Shown: positions 43,073 through 55,239 of the stretch, piece by piece
Layout: each line of letters opens with the position of its first letter
Position numbering within the stretch: position 1 is the first letter of the stretch
From: Trichobilharzia regenti
Taxonomy: Eukaryota; Platyhelminthes; Trematoda; Strigeidida; Schistosomatidae
DNA: 64,000 nucleotides
Direction of reading: 5' to 3'
Assembly: GCA_944472135.2 (NCBI GenBank)
Contig: OX235263.1
Span: 33,843,379 to 33,907,378, forward strand
Program-made: the position numbers and the translations under genes
The notes under the pieces: model-generated
What the model was told of the DNA's origin: nothing
The model's database searches: none
What the model saw: the letters and a program-made list of their open reading frames with translations, nothing else

Positions 43073-45730
43073 GCAATACAGTGTTACTGCTATAAGAGTA
43101 ATTAACCACAACGATAATGAACGGTATAGATACAGTATTACCATGAGTGAATAAATGAGAGAAATATCCGACGGTACAAACCAAGGATAGTGAGACTAAA
43201 TTCACGAGGTGTTATCAATGAATTCATGACTGAAACAATTCAAACAACTTTGAACTCTGATTCTTATTTGAACAAAACTGACTGAATACTTACATAGCAG
43301 GATTAACAAGTGTTTGTCATACCGAAGTCTACAAATGATATACAGTCAGAAATAGGGATTCACATCACCGAAGAACAAACTGATTAAATGATCGGAAAAT
43401 GCTAATACAGAACTTCGTTAAGGGAGTGTAGATAAGCAATCAAAATAAAGAAAAAACAAGAAGAGAGAAGTAAACATCAATCAAAAAATGCAAATGAGTA
43501 CAGATAAATATGAATATTAGATAGAAGGAGAACAATAAAATTGTCAAGTGAAGTATTTTTTCCTTTTGACAAATACATCATCTAGACCCCACATTCATGA
43601 GTATGTAACAGGATGATGAGAAAGTTTCCGAACCATTTCCGGTTAAAATCATAATGTGGCGAGTAACACAATGAAGTTGTGTTATACAAACAGAGATCAT
43701 AACAAGAAAGTACACAGGAAGTTCAGATAATACGCATAGATGTATAATAATGATTTTCCTAACAAGATGGGCTGGTTGGAGTGGAAGAGAAATGTTCGAG
43801 GATTTGGCTGCCACTGATAAAGAAACCGATGTTATCAGCATAAAGTTAAATATAAGTCTAAAACAAAACTGAGTCTTTCTTTTCTTCTCATTATGAAAAA
43901 TATGTAATTACTTACTCCATTATTTGTCAATCACTAATTCAAATGCAGATCTTAACAGTTGGATGAGAATTCTGTGACGTAAATTCAAAAGTTAGCGCGT
44001 TTAGTACAAAAATCCAATTACACAGTCAAATTCGTCAAAAAAACATCTGGCCCTAGTTTGAGATAGTGATTCAAATCATTTCAAATCAACAGTTTCAAGT
44101 TGCTGCCCTAATTACATAAATAAGGAATCGTAATTTTCTAATTGGTTTCTCATAATATTCAACCTGGTTAGTGAAGGGAAAAAGAACAGTGTTTCTGGTT
44201 CGATAAGTGTGTACCAAGTGAATTCAGGACACAGCTTCGTCGGAGAAGTCCTCTAAAGTTTTATAAAGAATCAGATTAAACCTCTCAGAGGGAGTGAGGG
44301 CAGGCACATCTGAAGCAATGGCGATTCGATTTTCAAACCAACACTACGGACTGAAAACAGGCATGTTTAGATTTGGTCTTTGCCATTGTAATTAAAACCA
44401 GTGAATTGTCCCGGAAAAATTCGTAATTTGTTATATTTTGCTCAGTGACCAGAAACAGTCGCGAAACGCTCGCACACTCTTGTCACATATTCACGGATAT
44501 ACAGTCTATATAATGACTTCGCGAAAAATAAAATAATTCCTTCTCTGTGACCATCCTATTACTTCGTATTAATTAAATAACAGCCAAAGTAAAAGTATTC
44601 TACAATACCATTGAAGCCTGCTTAACTTCTGTATTGCTCGACAATCACTTCTTAAATAATCTTCAATAACGTCCAGGAATATCTCCATTAGGTCTTATTA
44701 CATTCTTGAAGATTTTTATTCAGACACTACCTATCCCATCCCAACGTCTTCTGTCAGAAACACTATTTTTATATTCTGTTTCATTATATCCCACACAAAT
44801 CTCAGGATGTTTATCTAATTCTTCATTAGCCGTTTGTTACATTCCCCTGCATGTTATCACCTAACATGTTGTCTCAGTAGTCAGTAAGTTTACATCATCT
44901 AATTATGTTTTAGTGGTTGTTGATACTTAGTGATAAGCTTTTGTTTTTGTTCATATTTCGGACAAAATTACTGCTTGTCATCACACAAAGTGTTGGAAAT
45001 ATTTTTAATTAAGAAATTGTGATTGCGTGTAAGCATAACTATTGAAACATAATTGTAACTAATTGATTTATTCCACAGTGCATAAACTTTTCACAGATAT
45101 TAATCCGCATCACGTTAAACGTGGATAGTAAACTTTGAGTGGAGAAAGAGAAAGCTTAGTTACCAATATTTTCATGAAACAGAGTATAAACTGGTTGTGC
45201 TCCCCTACTGGCTGTAACTTTTGACATATTCCAAAATGAACGTGGGTCGATTAAAGATGAAAACAAAGAATAAATACCTCGTGCTGTGAGTATGTCAAAA
45301 GCTTCAGAATAATATCTGCAGTGGCTACAGACTCCGGAGGTACAAGCACAGGAACTAATATCAACTTAATTTGGTCTAATGGTAACCCTGTACATGAAAA
45401 TGACAAATAGCTTTCTACTTCCGAAGCGGGTTAGATGTGAACAGGTCTAATGAAGTCAGTCATTAGCACTATCTTTATATTTTGTCATTAACAAACAAAG
45501 ACTATATTCATTTCTGTGTTTTGGAAACTTTTGTCAACTTCCAGTTTTCATTAGGTTCTATTAAATCCAGCTGTTTACTCATCTAGTGAAGAGATCCAAG
45601 CGAATAACAGCGGTACGTGACCGCTAGATAATTGTGCTCAAGCAAAAGGTTAGTTTTCTCTTCCTCGTATTGTATTTTATGCAATACATGCCATACCACT
45701 ATGATGAAAATATTTGTAATTTTTAGTTTT
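43073..45730. other. AT-rich stretch with nothing firm
   Basis: The minus-strand frame 43841-43578 (87 codons) and others carry no recognisable domain. Around 44200-44340 GC content rises slightly without an identifiable element. Confidence 0.35.
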
Positions 45731-45734
45731 CATT

Positions 45735-46010
45735 ATGAAGATAACATCTTCAGCTGTAGCCATCGCCTTTCTCTACGGGCTATGTTAGCTGATACAGGGT
45801 AAGGTTGAAAAAGAGCCAGTGGTGGTCAAACCAAAACATGGCCTCATCAGTAACTGAAATCCACAACAGTTAGTTTAAGCCACGTAGGAAGATGTAGACT
45901 TCCTGGTTGGAGTTCTCAGGACGGTAAACACAAAGGGCTGGAGACAGTTGATGATATGGCTCAAAATCACTCGTAATGTCTGGTGCAGATGCATACACTT
46001 CCAATACAAA
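45735..46010 (-). repeat. Possible ribozyme-bearing repeat, unclassified
   Basis: On the minus strand CTGATGA is followed by GGCCA-TGTTT-TGGTT, a 5-bp stem with loop, but the next bases read TGAC instead of GAAA. Surrounding GC-richer blocks look repeat-like. A decayed hammerhead is possible. Confidence 0.3.
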
Positions 46011-46629
46011 TATCTTGTTCTTCGATATTACTATTCATTTGCCTCATATTTGTGTTTACTGTCACTATTTTATACTTCTTTTTACTTTCTTCTCTTGATT
46101 TGTATGCTAAGTGAAGTGTAGCAACCCTAACTGCTGCATATTGGTGCAAAGTTCTATGTTGAAACCAGCCATGCATTCAGATTTATTGAACAGTCTTGGA
46201 TTATCACGATGAATTCAGCATAATGTCATCTGTGCCTGATTCTTGTTTATGAACGCTAGTGATACTTAACACAAGTAAACATTATATAGTTCTCTTACCA
46301 ACCTCTAATAATGGATTCACATAACTCACCACTATTAAAGACCAAACTGATAATTCTGTCAGAGAAGGTCCTTTTTTAAGTACCATTCTTGTAATTGAAA
46401 ATTTTATGATCTGAATTACTGAAAGCTTGGCACAAGTATTACGAGATGAAAGTTCGTTTTAACCGTAATAGTTCTGTAAAACCTACTGAAAAGAATTCCC
46501 GACAGGTTATTATGACAAAAGTGAGAGGTAATTTAAAAGTAAATCAATCATAGAATGGAAAGTTAATGTTATGGTTGCAAAATAAGATTTGCTTTAGAAA
46601 TATGATATGCAAACACCATAAATACAGCT

Positions 46630-46920
46630 ATTATTATTATATCCTTTAATTTCTAGAGGAACATAGGGCTTCAAGTGCGCGTCTCCACTGCCTACTGTTT
46701 TCTGCCAACGTTTTCACCCCGCTCCAAGTCTGCCCACATGCTTTCATCTCTTCTTCACATCACCTCCTCCAAGTCACCCTTGCATTGACGACCAACTCGC
46801 CGCTTCCCTTTCGGCTTCCACTCGAGCAATGGCTTGTCTTGTGATCTCACGTGATGGTTTCCTCAGAGTATGGCCAGCCAATGCATCTCCATTTCTTCCT
46901 GCCCATTTGTTTTGCAACGG
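46630..46920 (-). mobile_element. RTE/SR2-like LINE, 3' end
   Basis: Minus strand: C-terminal coding block (TGGCCATACTCTGAGGAAAC) and the tail GAAGCCCTATGTTCCTCTAG with ATA repeats, the tail subtype seen at 21730. Confidence 0.82.
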
Positions 46921-46979
46921 AAATATATTTTATTTTCACTCATGAAAAGTTTCTTTCTTACCAATCAGTTTCGACTAAT

Positions 46980-47190
46980 TTTTTTATCCCTTTACGTTCC
47001 CAGGGAAACAAAGGGCTTCAACCTACAGGCTTGAAGTTTTGGCAGCATTGATGTTTATTTTTACGGGATTAGGTTGCTAGCCTCATGCTGGCTAAGCGAG
47101 GTAAAGGAGCGCGTCTGCGATCGGGGATCGAACTCTGGACCACATGTGTGGTTGGTGAGCATTCGACCGGTGTAACACCGATGCACTTCA
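46980..47190 (-). mobile_element. Family D tRNA-SINE, internally deleted
   Basis: Head GTGCATCGGTGTTACACCGG, B box GAGTTCGATCCCC, then TTAGCCAGCATGAGG, where the ACTGGTAAAGAGGG block is missing. The tail is AGCCCTTTGTTTCCCTGG plus AAAGGGATAAA. Confidence 0.8.
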
Positions 47191-47194
47191 TCTG

Positions 47195-47827
47195 AAGTTG
47201 TTAAAAACGAATTCAACCGGTAGCAGGCATGGGCACTGTGATCGTCCACATATTTGTCCATGATCATTACTCAGCGGTCATATTAATTAGTAGTTTTTGA
47301 GCACGCTATACGTATCAATCATACCGAGCACCATAATTCACACTTAAACAATACGAAACAAGCAAGAAGGTTTTTCTAAAACAGTTTGTAGGGCACTTTG
47401 CAACGTTTTAACTTTTTTTAAACAATTGCACACCCGTATAGGCTCTAACGCCATTTTACTGTCTTTTCTTGTACTGTTACAAGACTGACAAAGACTCTGA
47501 GTCAATAGTACAGGCATACTAACCAGATAAGTTCTAAAATCTTTTCTCAATATAACTCTAACACTTTATTCTTCTCAGATATACTGATAATCAAAGTACA
47601 TTACCAAATCACAAAGTCTTTTTAATTCTTATTTTGTTACCTGTGGAGTACTGAATGACTTAGCGATAAGGCATACCACGCTTTGTAAGTGGTGTCGAAA
47701 ATTGAAACTGTGACGATAACGACTTTAATGAAAGCGAAGATAAAATGGAGTGTAATAAAATTAATCAAAAAAGCACACCTCCTAACACCAATTCATTTAT
47801 TCAATTATCTTTTGTAATTTTTAAACG
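47195..47827. other. Stretch with nothing recognised
   Basis: The minus-strand frame 47550-47344 has no recognisable domain. Confidence 0.4.
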
Positions 47828-48065
47828 ACGTGCATCGGTGGCACGGCGGTTAAGACGCTCGCAAACCATGCACATGGTCTGGGGTTCGATCCCCGGACAC
47901 AGACGCACTTCTTCACCTCGCTAAACCGAAAATAATGCTGGTCAAGAGGAAAGGTTGGGCATGAGGCTAGCAACCCCATTCTGTAAAATTAAACATTGCT
48001 AAAGAAATTTCAAGCCACTAGCTTGAAGCCCTATGTTCCACTGGGAACTTGAAGGAAAGAAACGC
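47828..48065 (+). mobile_element. Family D tRNA-SINE, near full length
   Basis: Head GTGCATCGGTGGCACGGCGG is close to that of family C, B box GGGGTTCGATCCCC. The D body follows (CTTCACCTCGCTAAACC, GGGCATGAGGCTAGCAACCC, TGCTAAAGAAATTTCAAGCC). The tail GAAGCCCTATGTTCCACTGG with AACTTGAAGGAA is shared with the LINEs. Confidence 0.88.
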
Positions 48066-48069
48066 TTTG

Positions 48070-49095
48070 TAAGGCTGGTGTAGTTTAACTAATCACAGGC
48101 ACTACCAATACCTTACAAGTTTAATCATAGCGGTTAAATGGCCTCTGACTAAATATTTCCTAAACGCGGATGTCTATTGCTGAAGTAACTAGAAAATGTA
48201 TCAAAAATGAGAGCAATAATTTAATACTGTTTCTGAGACTCTCATGTCAGTAGTCAGAGTAGATACATGAATAAATTCCAAACCCCCCAGCCTACTGAGT
48301 CGGAAAATGGGGTAGATAAAATCTGACGTATAGGTCAACCATAAATTATGATATTAGACATAACAGATAGATAACAACAATACGCAGCCTTCTATGAAAA
48401 TATTTAAGGGAAAGAAAGCGAGAGAGTAAAGTAGTACCTTACAGAAAAATTTATAACAATTTATTCATATACGAGAAATAGTCATGCCTATCGGTAAAAG
48501 ATATCTAGATTCAAACACATTTTTTCTAAGTTTCATTTCTTGTCGGTAAGTGTTTAGTGATCCTAACTAGTAGTAATAGAACCATCAAAACAAATCAGAA
48601 GATGCACTGCATTCGCGAGAACTAATTATACACCTTTACTTTCGGAAATAAATGTCAGTTACATAACAAGCCGAACATACGGTAAAATTGATTTGTCTGG
48701 TTAAATGTTTTCCTCTAACTTTTGACTATAGTAAACCATTTAAGAAGTGAATCAACCTCTTATGAAATATTTTGCGAGTTTGTTTTCTTTAGTAATTTCG
48801 TGTTATTTATAGATTCGCTTGTGTTCAATACCTATAACTATCGAATTTTTAGACAAAGGTAATAATTAAAAGTAGAATTGAACGTTGTTTTAGTGAATAA
48901 TTGAACGAATTGAACAGAATAACTGAAGTAGTTAAGTGAAAGCTCTTTTTAAATGTCTAGGTTAATTATAATCAACAGTCATTTTTGGTAATAATGTTTT
49001 AGAAATTTCTCTTTCAACTATGATATGAGAAGGACTTCTTTTTCATTTTCAGTATTTATATACATATGCATATCGTTAGGTATAAGAATTTATGT
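48070..49095. other. AT-rich stretch with nothing recognised
   Basis: No domain-bearing frame or clear repeat. Confidence 0.45.
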
Positions 49096-49104
49096 TTTTA
49101 TTCT

Positions 49105-49330
49105 GAAGAATCGGTAATAGTCTGATGGTAAATGTTTGGAACAGAATGTCTGGATTCGATTCGCAGCTAACTCAATCCTAAACTTCGTCAGGCTTTTTCG
49201 ATTGACGGTAAGTCGGGGACACAGAGGGGGCTGGAGGTGTGGCTACCAGTGCCACCCATAAAAACTGAAACTTTATTGCTCAAACTCTTATGTCTCATTG
49301 TGAGCGGAAAAAATGGAAAAGTAGGCTGAA
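49105..49330 (+). mobile_element. Old family D-like SINE
   Basis: Order matches D: GGTAATAGTCTGATGGTAAA (A box position), GGATTCGATTCGC (B box), CCTAAACTTCGTCAGGC, and GGCTACCAGTGCCACCCATA. The tail is eroded to CTCTTATGTCTCATTGTGAG. Confidence 0.5.
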
Positions 49331-49623
49331 AAGTGAAAAATTCTCCCAATGAAAAATACTGACTAAGGCAACTAGCTTTCTAGACCTTGTTTCACACTAG
49401 TGGTCGACTTTTATACTTCTCTTAAATACCAAACTGTAGTACACAGTTGTTTATTATATTCTCGTCTAGAATTTAGAGTTTACATTATAAGGTTACCTAG
49501 GATCAGATTCTGCATTTCTTATCGCTGTATAGCCACAACTCGATATCTACCGGTTAAGTTATTATTGCATGGAGGATTTAATCATGAGCTGACATCAGTT
49601 AGAGAACCACTGAAAACCTGGGA

Positions 49624-49669
49624 GTACTGGACAGCCGTTTCGTCCTAGTTTGGGACTCCTCAGCAGTAC
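49624..49669 (-). ncRNA. Hammerhead ribozyme, family B, intact core
   Basis: Same bases as the ribozyme at 834-879: GTACTG/CAGTAC, CTGAGGA, GTCC/GGAC, GAAA, short stem III, GTC. Confidence 0.85.
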
Positions 49670-50053
49670 GCACCCGCCGGGATTCGAACCCAGGGCCTTC
49701 TGGTTACAAGGCGAGCTCGTATACCATTAAGCCACTAGGACCCAATCCAATGGTCCTTGAATTCTAACTTCTGCCAGTTCACGACATAGCGCGACCACTT
49801 CGCAATGTCTTCTCCGATGAGTTACTGCCTCATCTTCGACCTGCTGTACCCTACTGGTCACGGCTTCCCACTAGAACCCCAGTTAACTGCTGAATAGGGC
49901 CAGTCACTAGTCAGCATCAGATGAATTTTAGTATTGTTTTTGTAGGGATTTTGTTTGATTGCATGGAGGATTTAATCATGAGCTGACATCAGTTAGAGAC
50001 CACTGGAAACCTGGGAGTACTGGACAGCCGTTTCGTCCCAGTGCTCAATGGTC

Positions 50054-50098
50054 GTACTGCTGAGGAGTCCCAAATAGGACGAAACGGCTGTCCAGTAC
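50054..50098 (+). ncRNA. Hammerhead ribozyme, family B, intact core, inverted piece
   Basis: Plus-strand ribozyme in the inverted segment: GTACTG/CAGTAC, CTGAGGA, GTCC with loop CAAATA and GGAC, GAAA, GTC. The loop is one base shorter than in the minus-strand unit. Confidence 0.8.
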
Positions 50099-50100
50099 TT

Positions 50101-50272
50101 ATTATCACTTTTTATTCCTGTGCGTTCCCAGTGGAACATAGGGCTTCAAGCTAGAGGATTGAAGGTACGGTAGCAGTAGTGTTTGTTTTTATGGGAAGGG
50201 GTTGCCAGCGCCATGCCCAATCTTCCCTCTTTACCAGTCTTAGTACTGGCTTAGCGAGATAAAGGAGCGCTT
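50101..50272 (-). mobile_element. Family D SINE, 5'-truncated
   Basis: Tail (AGCCCTATGTTCCACTGGGA) and body are present on the minus strand. The tRNA-like head is missing and the sequence passes directly into a family B fragment. Confidence 0.8.
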
Positions 50273-50445
50273 TGTCCTTGTTTGGGACTCGTCAGCAGTA
50301 CTCAGAGTTCAAATCCAGGATCTTCTAGTTACAATGCAGCTTAATAAACCATTCAGGCACGACAGACGACTCAATAGCCATGAATTCTAACTTCTACCAG
50401 TCGGTAATTTTAACGTGACTGCCAGATATTGTTAGCTTCATGATC
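50273..50445 (-). mobile_element. Family B hammerhead repeat fragment
   Basis: Minus strand: 5' region with AGAAGTTAGAATTCATGG, a B box-like GGATTTGAAC, and half a hammerhead (GTACTGCTGACGAGTCCC then AACAAGGAC) cut off before GAAA. Confidence 0.65.
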
Positions 50446-50499
50446 GATCATTCATTTTGCTGTAATATGGAAGATTGCCTTAAGTAGAATAAATCTTTT

Positions 50500-50715
50500 T
50501 CCTTTATTTTCGCAGTGGAGCATAGTACTTCAAGCTAGAGGCTTGGAGGTTCGGTAGCAGTAGTTTTTGTTTATACGGGAAGGCGTTGTTAGCCTCATGC
50601 CTAACCTTCTCTCTTTACCAGTCTTATTACTGACTAAGCGAGTTAAAAGAGAGCGCCGGTCGGACCACCTGCGTGGTTGACGATCATTCTACCGCTGTGC
50701 CGCCGACGCACAAAG
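50500..50715 (-). mobile_element. Family D tRNA-SINE
   Basis: Head TGTGCGTCGGCGGCACAGCG. The B box region is deleted around CCGACCGGCGC. Body and tail (AAGTACTATGCTCCACTGCG) are present. Confidence 0.8.
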
Positions 50716-51039
50716 TTATTTACTCGTTATCAAACATTCAATAAAGACTTGGTGATAGATATATACAATTTCCATGTCTTTCATTTCTATTAGTATTCAG
50801 TGGCATTAATAACTTAGTTTTTACCTTCTGCTCATATGCTATTCGCTTGGAAAAACTGTTAGGAAATTCAGTAAAGCGTAAACGATGTGTTTCAGGACAT
50901 TTGCTACATGAATCTCTCCATCTGTTTTCTTTCAGCAACACTGAAAGAAATAATATGCTGCTTTATACTATTGATTTTTATGAGTGGTCAGAAACCTCTC
51001 AAGTCAAAAAGTGATGATTCCTGACCAGATCAAAGTTAT

Positions 51040-51135
51040 GTTTAAACATCATGTAGCCTTTTCGTTTGTTTTGTAGCTGAGCTCGTCAGCGGTGTACCCA
51101 TTTCGACTCAGCCTGTAGGTCGGAGCACTTGAAAC
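51040..51135 (-). repeat. Family F fragment with hammerhead-like core
   Basis: Minus strand: CCGCTGACGAGCTCAGCTAC followed, after an A-rich loop, by ACGAAAAGG. CTGACGA and GAAA are in hammerhead order, but the second strand of stem II is missing. Related to 4570-5110. Confidence 0.4.
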
Positions 51136-51139
51136 CCCC

Positions 51140-52550
51140 CTACTAAGAATTAACTAATGGATTAAAAATTGATGCTATGTAGAAGTGACCACTTGTGATA
51201 AGTTGCAAATTTTCAAGTGATACTGCATTCATACATGGGGAAGTTTATTTCACATATTTTATTCGCCACTTTCCGGTGAACATTCTGTTTAAAGCGCCAT
51301 ATCCTGAGATTTAATGAATGCAAAGCTAAAAACTGATAGGACACAGCATAAAATAGCATATCATCCTTTCTCACGAATCGTGTGATCTACCTTGTTGCAG
51401 AGTTACTATAGGAATGTATCATTTCTCATACACATTGTGATTTAGTGTGTGAGATCAATTCATCGTCTTTTATCTCACCTTGGTCTTTGTCGGATCACCA
51501 AACAATCAGAATAGAAATTTCCAACCAATAAGAACAGTTCATTCTCACGGTTGTGAGCCGACTTTATTCTGGTGAAAAAAATTTATAAATATCATGTGTT
51601 GTTTTCTAATAGATGTATAATACAATATAGTACATTCACAGGCCAGTCTTTGTCTTTTGATATTTGCGTGGCTCAGTGAATCGAAAGGTACAACGGACAA
51701 ATAGACATATTAGCACACTAGTCGGGTTCAATACCGTTAAAGCAATTAACAAGCGCAGATATATCAAAGTAGTAACGGATTTATTCAGTTCAGTTTAGTC
51801 ATAACAAATTTGCGGCGGGTTAGTCCCGTTCAGTCGTAACAAAAACGCTTACTATGTAGGCAGTTTTGTGGATTTCGGTTTGTGAAATTCATTCCTTTTG
51901 CACTACACATTGTGATGGATGCAAGCATAACATGTAAATGAGATGTGATCGCTTAAGCAATAGTTATACTCTCTTCATCAGTCTTAGGAACACAAATCTA
52001 TTAGGGAACAAACTTCAAAGTTTATGAATAAAAAAACAAGTGGTGTGGTGATTTTCACTGTAAAGGAAATAGTTTGTCGATATCTCTGAGAGTATGAATA
52101 AAGCATACTAGGTACTAATCTCAGAAGGTTTTATAAATATTTTCAACCGCTTCGTAAAGGAAAGAATATATTTGAATCACTTTTACGCTTCTCAAACTGT
52201 CATCTGTTTGCCTACTCACTAACTCTAAAACTCAGATAACTAGATAACTGATTCAATTTCCTTCTAAGAAAAAGTGTTATTGATCAAAGGACACATTGGT
52301 ACATATATATATATATATTATATATATATGTACAGATGCCGAAACTGACTTCAGTACTTTAGTAATTCTTGTGAAGCAAATAACGTCAGTGAAGTCATCT
52401 GTAATAAATGATAGTGCACCGGAAATTCAGATAATTTTATTACTGTTTTATTATCCTAAAACAACAGACATTAGGAGGTAGTTATAAAAAAATGATAGAA
52501 CTACCTAGGTGCTAATCAGTAAACTTAAGAGAAGTGTTATTATTAACAAT
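51140..52550. other. AT-rich stretch with a TA microsatellite
   Basis: TA repeats at about 52300-52330. A GC-richer patch near 51700-51860 could be part of an unidentified repeat. No coding motif. Confidence 0.4.
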
Positions 52551-52554
52551 CTAT

Positions 52555-53010
52555 TTGGCTGCAACAACACACTTCTTTTTCACTCTGCTCTATTTGGTCC
52601 TTTTTAGCTGGATCCAATATTACCCATAGGCTTTCATCTCCTCCTCATATGATCTACCTCTTGTCATTCTAGGACGCACGCCGAAATTGCCATCTTTCAC
52701 AATACTTCATCCTAGGATCTGCTGCATGGTGTCACTCAGCATGTGTCCAACTCATCTCCAACTTTCTTTGGAATGTCCTTTGGGCTTTGAATTAATGGCC
52801 CTTTTCCTGGTTATCTGATTTTCAGTGTGGAACGAGGCAGGCAGCTGTTGATGAAAGTCTTCAGTAGCCTGTTGGAAATGCGTTTTGTGAGGCATCGTCT
52901 CCTAGACACACTAGCCGTCCTTAAATTCGGAAAAGGAGGAAAAGTTGGGCATGCAGCTAATGACGCTATCCTAGAAAACCGACACAATCACTACAGAAAC
53001 TTGAAAGCAA
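52555..53010 (-). mobile_element. Old RTE-like LINE fragment
   Basis: The minus strand keeps the LINE C-terminal order (CAGCTGCCTGCCTCGTTCCA, ATTCAAAGCCCAAAGGACAT, the CATATGAGGAGGAGATGAA block), strongly diverged. From about 52930 the plus strand has a family D-like piece (AAAGTTGGGCATGCAGCTAA). The open frame 52827-53066 runs across both and is not a gene. Confidence 0.55.
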
Positions 53011-53069
53011 AGGAAGAAACAGTGGAACGATTTGTCTCCCGCCTTTCACTCAGCATAGGTGACTAAGAC

Positions 53070-54125
53070 GCTGTTCGTTTGTTGGCCATATAAGACTTTA
53101 CCACGTCTATACTGATGAATTAGGAATACTGATTCGTTAACTGTTAAAATCTGTACGTACAATGCATAGGGCTATGAAAAAAGCAGAAATTCGCAACACA
53201 TTTTATGCCACCACCAAAAGTAAAGAGGTAAATTCAAGAAAACAACTAGATTCGTTAGTCTATTCTGACAGTGTACTACTACTTAATTTATTTCTCCCTA
53301 ACTAAATTAATGGGATGTTTGAGTTTTAGTATTGAACAGTAGAAGAATTTATGGGTTGTAATTTGCTCGTTAGGAAATTAAGGCGGTCAGTTTATCCGGA
53401 AGAAAACTGTCTTTTTATTTTACCAATCTTCAGTATCGACCAAACTTTTATTAAAATAATCTAGAATCACTTCTTCTTCTGTTTGAAGAAGATATCATGC
53501 ATTTAATCACTTAAGGAAAAATAATACTTAGGATTAATGATGAAAAAGTGAAAAAGTTAAATCGTGATTTTGGATCAAAATAATTTATTAAAGGCAGATA
53601 AGATGGCGCCTGTTTCAGAATAATTTCTAAAACTGTGCCGAAAAATAAGGTTTTCACTTTTTCTCTTCGTATACAGCAGTCTGCTTAAATCAGTGGGCTA
53701 CCGAGACTTTCATCCTACATAATGCATAGTCTCTTCGACATTTAATATATTTTCAATCATCCAGTAATATGTTTGGATCGCTACAAAGAATCAAGCACCT
53801 TTTTAGTTAGAATTCGACTTAAAGCAGTCCATTTCTAAACGTATCTGAAGAGAGAATACGGTAGAGGATTGAATCTTACTTCAGATGAAACAATACTCCG
53901 TCATTTGATATACTACCGCTTATATTTTACTAGAAAACCCCTTACCAAAATGAAATATTTTGCAATTAAATACGCTGAGAGTTCTCTATTATGTTTTAAA
54001 ATATTGTGGGAAATAAAGCCGTCGTTATTATATTATTACATTATATATTCATGGATGTCACGAATCTCATTTAATTGGAAATATATTATAATACCTCGAC
54101 CATATTTATGGGTTGTTCTTATACA
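53070..54125. other. AT-rich stretch with nothing firm
   Basis: The plus-strand frame 53869-54324 (151 codons, the longest in the window) has a low-complexity, hydrophobic, K/Y/I-rich composition with no domain I recognise. It runs into the hairpin cluster that follows. Confidence 0.35.
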
Positions 54126-54129
54126 GTTT

Positions 54130-54240
54130 AAGTCCCGAGCGATGCTGGGGACATCACTCGTACCCAATTCCCATGAAACTTCATGGTTCATGAAGCCGGC
54201 TCATCCTCCCGTAGGAGATAGCCGAAGTAAAGTAAAAGTA
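54130..54240. repeat. Cluster of short hairpins
   Basis: CGAGCGATG pairs with CATCACTCG (one mismatch) around a 7-base loop. CCATGAAACTTCATGG is a near palindrome, and a second CATGAAG follows. GC content is higher than the surroundings. Unclassified. Confidence 0.4.
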
Positions 54241-54504
54241 AGTTTAAGAACCCAAAAGCTGATGCAGCCATCAATCAAAAGTAGTCAGTTTTCTCCCATT
54301 TTGGTGGCATACTATATTCTGTAACTTCCACAGATGTCTATTTTCAGAAAGTTGAAAGATTCATCTCCTCAGTAGTTAAGCCAGAAGCCTTATTTATCAC
54401 AACATCAGATGTTCCTATTGAGCTAGAAATCGTCACCATCATTACAGGCAATCAAAATTTCAACAATAAAAAGTTAAAATATCTTGTCCTCCGTAGCCTT
54501 TCAT

Positions 54505-54695
54505 GGCTTCATGGTGATACTTAGGCGACCTGTGTTCGAATCCTCGTGCTGAAGCACTTAATTGTGCCTATTATACTAGCCTCTCCAAAACCCGGAATAA
54601 AAAGAAATTTTGAGTGTGAAGCTAGTCACCCTATCATGAAAAATCCTTCCATTGCTAGAGAAATTTCAAGACAATGAAAATTCTTTGTTTTTTGA
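54505..54695 (+). mobile_element. Old family D SINE
   Basis: Keeps the B box TGTTCGAATCCTCG, CCTCTCCAAAACCCGGAATA, GTGAAGCTAGTCACCC and TGCTAGAGAAATTTCAAGAC. The LINE-like tail is lost. Confidence 0.6.
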
Positions 54696-55239
54696 GGGCA
54701 AATATTTGATCATAGTTGTCTTACTATATGGCGTTTTGAAATCTTCAACACCCATTTCATTGAAAATTTGGGCTTATTTCAAAGTCATGTAGTTAGAAAA
54801 GTGGCCCACTAATTATCTCTTTAACGTTCTTGAGACTTTTTCACACTACAAAACACAATTATTTATGCACGAACCAGTAGAATATGTTGTCAAAGTTACT
54901 GCGTGATAAAAATCTTAGTAAGATGCATAAGCACTTGTTGAACTTGGAGAATTATCTAACTTCGTAATGAAGCTATGCTAAACATTTTAAGAAAACTGGT
55001 GATTTAACAGTCAAATAACAAAGTTTAAAGAACATCAAACTATATCCATTTTGATATTTTTTGCCATATATATTTCACGATATTTTATAGAAATAATAAG
55101 ACACAGATTTCTTGAACTTCTACATCATGTCAGCCGATAAGCTTCACATTTCACAGTTGTAGATAACTAAACACCTTCAGTATAAAAATGTTTATCGATG
55201 ACAGCAATTTCATACTGAAAGCAGACGGCTGAACAACTT

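Larger units (their letters stand above)
49566..50100 (-). mobile_element. Family B hammerhead tandem with inverted 5' end
   Basis: A full minus-strand unit (about 49566-49940) is followed by the 3' end of the upstream unit (about 49940-50038). An inverted plus-strand piece with tRNA and ribozyme fragments follows (50038-50100). Since the element reads leftwards, the inversion is again at its 5' end. Confidence 0.85.

Noticed and set aside
53869..54324. Longest open frame in the window (151 codons) as a gene
   Set aside because: Low-complexity, AT-driven composition, no domain, and it runs into a hairpin-rich repeat. A frame of this length is not exceptional in 64 kb read in six frames.
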